Virus record (IMG/VR): IMGVR_UViG_3300031857_012457
Span: 62,001 to 126,000 of that record
From: a virus
Direction: 5' to 3' (one strand)
Length of the DNA: 64,000 nucleotides
Each line of letters begins with the position of its first letter. Position 1 is the stretch's first letter. Shown piece by piece: positions 59,204 through 64,000 of the stretch. The translations under genes were made by a program, and so were the position numbers. Below the pieces are notes generated by a model, which was not told the DNA's origin, searched no databases, and saw only the letters and a list, made by a program, of their open reading frames with translations.

Positions 59204-59707
59204 TTACCATTTTCTACAAGACCAATATCTAGCTTTATGTCTAGGTCCTGGTTGGTCACAATTATGTCTTGCTCTAAAACTTCTTCTTCTATCTGGATTG
59301 TTCTTTTTAATTTTTACACCCTTTTGTCCAAAGTTTACTTTAACAACATTACCTTGTGGATTTTTTACATATACTTTAAATTTCTTAACATCACCTGCCA
59401 TTGGTTTTCCCAACTGCACTTCTCTACCCTGATATTCTGCTTCTCGTAAACATTGACAACCTTCATTTAATGTTTTATCGTACCCTCTCATAAAAGAAAT
59501 AAAATCTTCCATGTCCTCATCTTCTACATCGTATTCTTCTGGTTCAACATATCCATAATTTACATCATCATCACTATCTATATCTTCCGACATAGGTACA
59601 CAATTGGGAACTTCTCTACCATCTTTGGTTTTCATTCCAACTTGCTGATACCCTTTCCAACAAGGTCCTTGTTTTTCTTTTAAAGGAATTAAATTTATTA
59701 GTCTCAT
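59204..59707 (-). CDS. Conserved Cys/His-containing phage protein
   Basis: 167 residues. Two recognisable pieces: GPCWKGYQQVGMKTKDGREV then PNCVPM near the N-terminus, and a C-terminal basic module NFGQKGVKIKKNNPDRRRSF then RARHNCDQPGPRHKARYWSC. I know both pieces from head-region proteins of T4-like and other large phages. They are separated by a highly acidic linker (DIDSDDDVNYGYVEPEEYDV). Cys and His spacing could bind zinc. Function unknown. Confidence 0.68.
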   Translation of the reverse strand: MRLINLIPLKEKQGPCWKGYQQVGMKTKDGREVPNCVPMSEDIDSDDDVNYGYVEPEEYDVEDEDMEDFISFMRGYDKTLNEGCQCLREAEYQGREVQLGKPMAGDVKKFKVYVKNPQGNVVKVNFGQKGVKIKKNNPDRRRSFRARHNCDQPGPRHKARYWSCRKW

Positions 59708-59725
59708 ATTATAATAGTTTCAACA

Positions 59726-59734
59726 TATAAATAT
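59726..59734 (-). promoter_or_regulatory. Late-promoter-like motif
   Basis: Sense TTATATATTTATATGTT, 19 bases before the ATG at 59707. Confidence 0.5.
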
Positions 59735-59741
59735 ATAAAAT

Positions 59742-61349
59742 TTAACGAAGTAACCAAGTTAGGTTTTCTACATCACCTTTACCTACTTCCATTTCGTATG
59801 GATTCTTACCAGACCAACCAGTGGAGTACACACCACTAAACTGATTTATTTGAGTTGAGTTCAACATACTCTTTGTTAAATCAATACCTTCTTGTCTCAA
59901 ACGAAGTGCAGTGTTACGAACCCACAACCCAATTGCCAATGCCATTACCAAGTCATCATTGTACCCCTTCATTGCTTCTGCTCTACCACCATGCCATATA
60001 AAGGTAAACATCTCATCTATTAAACGATTTGAACGTATTAGAATATCTTTATCACTCATATATGTATCCAATGCTGAAATGATAAGAGGACGAGTTTTAG
60101 ATGTTGTGGAGAATCCGGCAACCATTTGTTTTTCATCTCTGTAAAACTTATTACTCATTTGTTTTTCAACATCAATATATTTCAAATCGTTACTCATATA
60201 AAACAGATTTGGATACCCTCTATCTATGATTTGTTGAATACATGCCCAACCTACGTTTGAATTTTCTACAACTAATAAAGCGTTGTTATATTCAGTTGCT
60301 AATGAAGTTAAAAAATTACCAAAATCTTTTGTTTCAATTTTACCTCTGTATTCTGCTACTTGACAACAATCTTCTATATCAATTACCTGTGCAGTAGAAT
60401 AATCGGCTCCATCTCCTCTCGCAACGTCAGCACATACCATGTACTGCTTGTTATAGTTTGGGTACTCCCATATCCATAAGTTATTATCAAACCCTCTCTT
60501 CTCAACTGGGTCCATCACATAGGTATCTTTGTACCAAGTTAATAATGCGGGGTCAATTACGGTATCACCTGAACCAATAAAGTCACAATCACATTCTTGT
60601 GCTGCACCTTTAACCCCCAAAATACGAGTCTGTTCATCTCTCCAAGCCTGGTTTCTTTCAGGGTGTACTGTCCAATGTAGGTTAATACAATTGAAACCAT
60701 TTGCACCACTTTCACCTTCTACCCACATTTTATGGAACCAGTTACCAACACCGTTTGGTGTAGATAATACTATTGCGTTACCACCTGTTGATAGGGTTGA
60801 TTGTGCCGATAACCAAATTTCATCGATATCTCTAATGAATGCCGCTTCATCCACTACTAAAAGTGATAGAGCTTCCGAACGACCTGCATCTGGTGAAGAT
60901 GCAATTGCCTTTACCTGTGAACCATTCTTTAATTTAAGTGATAGTTTGTTATCTTCAGCCGCTGCAGTTCCACCATCTCTCAACCATACTGGCAATAAAT
61001 CGTGCATAACCCTAACCTTTTCTACAAGGTTTTTGGCTACCGTTACTTTTGTTGCAATAACCAATGCGTTAAAGTCCTGATTGAATATCATTTTCCAAAG
61101 AATAAATCCCGCAGAAAGTGTTGATAAACCTAACTGACGAGATTTTAGAATGATATTAAAACGATGGTCTTTAAAATCAGTTAAACACTCCTCTTGAAAA
61201 GGATAAAGGTGAAAGGGAATTTTCCCTCTCACCGGATGTTGAATAACACAATACTTCTTCATAAAGTAAATGGGGTCAGCCGCACATTTACGATATTCTT
61301 CAGAAATTATTTCTTTTAAAGTTTTTTTTGGTTGTCCTTGAACTCCCAT
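59742..61349 (-). CDS. gp17: Terminase large subunit (gp17)
   Basis: Packaging motor with ATPase and nuclease, 535 residues. Walker A is SRQLGLST at 70-77 (T4 gp17: SRQLGKTT), Walker B LLVVDEAAFI at 163-172, the coupling motif LSTPNG at 195-200. The RNase H-like nuclease domain shows VCADVARGDGADYS with Asp308, LVVENSNVGW with Glu362, and GYNDDLVMALAIG with Asp465/466. Ends cleanly before the 167-residue gene. The small subunit gp16 was not identified in the window. Confidence 0.95.
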   Translation of the reverse strand: MGVQGQPKKTLKEIISEEYRKCAADPIYFMKKYCVIQHPVRGKIPFHLYPFQEECLTDFKDHRFNIILKSRQLGLSTLSAGFILWKMIFNQDFNALVIATKVTVAKNLVEKVRVMHDLLPVWLRDGGTAAAEDNKLSLKLKNGSQVKAIASSPDAGRSEALSLLVVDEAAFIRDIDEIWLSAQSTLSTGGNAIVLSTPNGVGNWFHKMWVEGESGANGFNCINLHWTVHPERNQAWRDEQTRILGVKGAAQECDCDFIGSGDTVIDPALLTWYKDTYVMDPVEKRGFDNNLWIWEYPNYNKQYMVCADVARGDGADYSTAQVIDIEDCCQVAEYRGKIETKDFGNFLTSLATEYNNALLVVENSNVGWACIQQIIDRGYPNLFYMSNDLKYIDVEKQMSNKFYRDEKQMVAGFSTTSKTRPLIISALDTYMSDKDILIRSNRLIDEMFTFIWHGGRAEAMKGYNDDLVMALAIGLWVRNTALRLRQEGIDLTKSMLNSTQINQFSGVYSTGWSGKNPYEMEVGKGDVENLTWLLR

Positions 61350-61350
61350 A

Positions 61351-62001
61351 TTATTTTTTCAATTTAATCTTCCAATATGTTCCAAATCCAACATAAGGAG
61401 AGAATGCGCCAGTTGTTCCATCAGTGGTTCTATTGTTAACACCAATGTTTAAGTTGTAAATTTTATCTTTTTTAGTTTTAAGAATTAAACCAGCTCCAAC
61501 TGCTGATACATAATCTTCTTTATTAAATCCCCCATTCAAACCGAAATATACTTGATTTTTTGCGGGTTCTTTAACAATGAGTTCTTCTCTTATAGTTCTT
61601 TCTCTAACTTTAGCATCAAATGTTCTACCTAAAATTCTGTTTTGAGATATAGTATCAGTTACCGATACGGTTCCCAATGAATCAGGTAATACTAATACAT
61701 CTTTGTATAAAACTTTAGAATAGTAATTTTTTAACAATGCTGCCGTATCTATTACCGCAGGAATTTTTACTTCTTTTTCAACAATTATTTCATGATAGAT
61801 GTCATCTCCTTTTTTGGTTACTACTTTGGTTTTGATTACATCAACGGTATCAATTGTATGTTTAATTACTTCGTATTTTTTACCGTCTATTTTAATAATC
61901 CTACCACCTGGCATTACTCCACCTGGGTTAAACCATTGTAATAATACATAGATAATTAGTACTGCTATTGCAATGTTTTTAAATGTTACAAATTTTTTCA
62001 T
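61351..62001 (-). CDS. Membrane-anchored envelope protein, spanin-like candidate
   Basis: 216 residues. One N-terminal transmembrane helix at about 9-24 (NIAIAVLIIYVLLQWF), then a charged region with DTVDVIKTKVVTKKGDD and VKIPAVIDTAALLKNYYSKV, likely periplasmic, and a C-terminal beta segment NQVYFGLNGGFNKEDYVSAV, KIYNLNIGVNNRT, FSPYVGFGTYWKIKLKK, reminiscent of outer-membrane strand patterns. Such a bridge between membranes would suit lysis, but no spanin signature was verified. It lies one base upstream of the terminase gene. Confidence 0.65.
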   Translation of the reverse strand: MKKFVTFKNIAIAVLIIYVLLQWFNPGGVMPGGRIIKIDGKKYEVIKHTIDTVDVIKTKVVTKKGDDIYHEIIVEKEVKIPAVIDTAALLKNYYSKVLYKDVLVLPDSLGTVSVTDTISQNRILGRTFDAKVRERTIREELIVKEPAKNQVYFGLNGGFNKEDYVSAVGAGLILKTKKDKIYNLNIGVNNRTTDGTTGAFSPYVGFGTYWKIKLKK

Positions 62002-62004
62002 AAT

Positions 62005-62673
62005 TTAGTTTTTTATTAATTCTGAATGATTCAACTCTCGTAACTTATTTTCTAATGCCAATTTACGTTCTAACAATGCTTCAATTGCATCGTAAGCACC
62101 TTCAATATCAGTTTTTAAATCAGATTTTACTTTTTCAATGTCAATATCCCATTGCCATTTACTAAATGTACCATCTTCATTAACCATTTCAATTTGTTGC
62201 GTTACACTATCCAACGCTTCTTCTAATTGTGATTTAGTATCTCTAACAAAATCCAATTTATTTAATGTTATTCTATAATCTTCATAAAAAGGCCAACTAC
62301 CATCTTCTCGTAATGATTGTTCTATTTTCCTCATACAAGTTACACAATACCCAGTTCTAACAATTAATTTTTTATCTGCACTACTGTATTGTATTGTTCC
62401 ACAATTTTCAGAAGAACAAGTTGTTATTTTTTTCAAATACTCTCTGGCATCATCTAATTTAGTGGCATTGATTTTGAAACCTTCTTTTTGTTCCCATTCG
62501 ATACCATTTTCATCTACCCAAATTTCGCCAACTTCTCGTTTTGTTTCATCTGCCTTTTCATAACCAAACACATTTTGATTATCATCAGTTCTACCAAAAA
62601 CCGTATCAATAATTAATTGACGGGATTTGTGTATGTGTTTATTTTTTTCGTCAAAACTTTTTCTTTTTGCCAT
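62005..62673 (-). CDS. Zinc-ribbon-like protein with C-terminal coiled coil
   Basis: 222 residues. Two Cys pairs fit a zinc ribbon: TTCSSENCGTIQYSS and RTGYCVTCMRKIEQSLREDG, about 20 residues apart. The C-terminus is a coiled coil (KSDLKTDIEGAYDAIEALLE, RKLALENKLRELNHSEL). The N-terminal part has VGEIWVDENGIEWEQKEG. Not assigned to a family. No late motif lies upstream; the 46-base gap to the ligase-like gene has no clear signal. Confidence 0.68.
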   Translation of the reverse strand: MAKRKSFDEKNKHIHKSRQLIIDTVFGRTDDNQNVFGYEKADETKREVGEIWVDENGIEWEQKEGFKINATKLDDAREYLKKITTCSSENCGTIQYSSADKKLIVRTGYCVTCMRKIEQSLREDGSWPFYEDYRITLNKLDFVRDTKSQLEEALDSVTQQIEMVNEDGTFSKWQWDIDIEKVKSDLKTDIEGAYDAIEALLERKLALENKLRELNHSELIKN

Positions 62674-62718
62674 TTTTCTATATTGTTATAACCTATTTAT
62701 TAATTATATATATTAAAA

Positions 62719-64000
62719 TTATTCGTAAAATATACCTAATATCTGATTTAGTGGTGCAAATGTGCCTGTAAGTTTGTATGTATTACCCTTATACACAAAC
62801 ACTATACCTTCATTAGGAACTATCTTACCCTTACCACCAATACTAGCTAATCTACTTAATTCCATTTTTAATTTAGCTATTTTAGATACATCACCACTAC
62901 CTCTTACTTTTTCCGCAGTAGATTCCAATCTGTTTTTCATATCGGCAACTGCTGCATTTGGATTTGCAGTTAAAACTGAACTCATAAACGAAAGAACATC
63001 GGCACCAACTCCCAAAAATATCTCTTCAAATTGTCTAACATTTTCTTTTTGTTGCTTTACTACATTTACTTTATCATTATCCATTGCCCACTTTTGAGCT
63101 TCCTTATCTACAATTGCATTTAAACGGAATGATTTATCACCAAACGCCCATCTCTTTATTAATGCATCTCTTTCAAATTTCTCTAATTTAACTTTTGATT
63201 TATCTATAAAATTAGACCACCATGCTTGATGATATTCGGAAACACCATCGTTGTTAGATAATTGAAATTCAGATTGTAATTTTTGTAATTTACTTAAATA
63301 CTTACCTTGCTTTGAACTCAAATTTTCATTTTTAGGAAGTTGTGTAACAGGAGGTCCTTGTATAGTATATTTAGATTGAACATCCGCATTCACTTGCTTA
63401 ATCATCCCTGCCAATTTAGTTGCTGCAGATTGGTCAGCAGAAACTGCTTTACCACTTTCATCATAACAAGTTGTGTTATGAAATACCAATAAAGCCTGTC
63501 CGTAAGGAATAACATTTACAGAAGTTGGCCATATTACTTCCAAATTCATAAAACAATGTCCTTCATTAAATATTTTCTTTCGTTGTGGTTCCGAAAGAGA
63601 TTGGATTGCCGCTGATAAATCTTTCATTGCAAAATTATATGCATCGGTTAATCCACCTCTACCACTAAATTTAGATGCAACATCTTCAATTCCCATTGCG
63701 TTTGCTCCACCATTTGCCAAATGTCCTTTGTTTCTTGCTGCAATCAATCTACCATTCTTCCAGCTAATTGCTAATGCCTGTCCATCGGTTTTTTCTCTTG
63801 TCAATTCTAACTCACCAGTCAATGCTCCTGTGATTATATTTTTTAAATCACCAAAAGTTAAATCCATATCATCAAATGGGTGAGACATGTGACCGTATGC
63901 ACCACCTTCAGTTAAAATCGTTTCATTTGTCTTTTTTTTTAAGTTTCTTTTTTGAAGAACTAATTTATTTAATTCTGAAAATAAATCAGCAATATCTTTA
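62719..64000 (-). CDS. Ligase-like nucleotidyltransferase candidate (5' end outside the window)
   Basis: At least 427 codons: the frame is open beyond the Met at 63888 to the window edge, and the upstream part reads NETILTEGGAYGHMSHPFDD, so that Met is internal. Counting from it, motif order matches polynucleotide ligases: motif I EKTDGQ with Lys33, arginine R52 in AARNKG, Glu117 in NLEVIWP (motif III), Glu360-Gly in NEGIVFVYKG (motif IV) and Lys372 in YKLTG (motif V). RNA or DNA ligase, or another enzyme of that fold, is inferred; no family name is certain. Confidence 0.7.
   Translation of the reverse strand, partial: KDIADLFSELNKLVLQKRNLKKKTNETILTEGGAYGHMSHPFDDMDLTFGDLKNIITGALTGELELTREKTDGQALAISWKNGRLIAARNKGHLANGGANAMGIEDVASKFSGRGGLTDAYNFAMKDLSAAIQSLSEPQRKKIFNEGHCFMNLEVIWPTSVNVIPYGQALLVFHNTTCYDESGKAVSADQSAATKLAGMIKQVNADVQSKYTIQGPPVTQLPKNENLSSKQGKYLSKLQKLQSEFQLSNNDGVSEYHQAWWSNFIDKSKVKLEKFERDALIKRWAFGDKSFRLNAIVDKEAQKWAMDNDKVNVVKQQKENVRQFEEIFLGVGADVLSFMSSVLTANPNAAVADMKNRLESTAEKVRGSGDVSKIAKLKMELSRLASIGGKGKIVPNEGIVFVYKGNTYKLTGTFAPLNQILGIFYE

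Noticed and set aside
1-64000. Many open frames of 60-190 codons on the plus strand
   Set aside because: All lie opposite real minus-strand genes, have low-complexity composition that mirrors the Ser/Thr/Asn-rich fibre codons or the acidic scaffold, and lack recognisable domains or upstream signals.
1-64000. tRNA genes, insertion sequences, integrase or attachment sites
   Set aside because: No cloverleaf-like stretch, transposase, integrase or flanking direct repeats were seen, as expected for a lytic T4-type phage segment.

Overview
This window is an AT-rich segment of a large T4-type (contractile-tailed, tevenvirus-like) phage genome whose host is most likely a member of the Bacteroidota. 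The T4 affiliation rests on recognisable homologues of terminase gp17, portal gp20, prohead protease gp21, scaffold gp22, capsid gp23, sheath gp18, tube gp19, UvsX, gp32, gp41 and the T4 RNase H family. The Bacteroidota host is inferred from three observations: start codons are preceded by A/T-rich leaders without Shine-Dalgarno motifs, three promoters fit the Bacteroidota pattern TTG-N20-TAnnTTTG/A, and a phage ribosomal protein bS21 has the Bacteroidota sequence type. Every supported gene (62) lies on the minus strand, so transcription runs from base 64000 towards base 1. I saw no gap over 300 bases without a gene.

Layout in the direction of transcription. 64000-50900: a ligase-like nucleotidyltransferase (cut by the window edge), a zinc-ribbon protein, a membrane-anchored envelope protein, terminase, portal, prohead protease and several small head-region proteins, ending with bS21 and a terminator. 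50740-43470: scaffold, major capsid protein, terminator, two small virion proteins sharing an N-terminal module, then neck and tail-completion proteins (gp13/gp14/gp15-like). 43480-24005: about 19 kb of tail fibre and receptor-binding genes built from shared modules, with a GT-B glycosyltransferase and a protein carrying a Hint (intein-like) domain. 23936-12102: sheath, tube, a small host-promoter cassette, hub and chaperone proteins, tape measure, and baseplate proteins including a LysM gp53-like one. 12034-6873: a PhyH-type oxygenase, a compact family A DNA polymerase, a large unknown protein, and small genes. 6739-1: the replication operon gp32 - uvsX - 5' exonuclease - groES - small ORF - gp41 helicase - nrdB - nrdA (cut by the window edge).

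Two transcription signals can be read. Host-type promoters precede gp32, the polymerase and the small cassette. A different 9-mer, ATATTTATA in the sense direction and without a -33 box, lies mostly 15-50 nt before structural genes and is proposed as the late promoter. Seven intrinsic terminators separate units.

The most interesting candidates are: a dnaX-type A-AAA-AAG slippery site before a stop codon, with a membrane segment in the -1 frame that has no start codon; a second overlap without an ATG just before the tape measure gene, the classic place for tail-chaperone frameshifting; the late-promoter motif; phage bS21 in a host group that hides its anti-Shine-Dalgarno; the Hint-domain virion protein; the mini family A polymerase with a seemingly leaderless transcript; and a cassette of two small genes bracketed by near-identical terminators. 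Functions come from reading protein sequence by eye; no database search was run.
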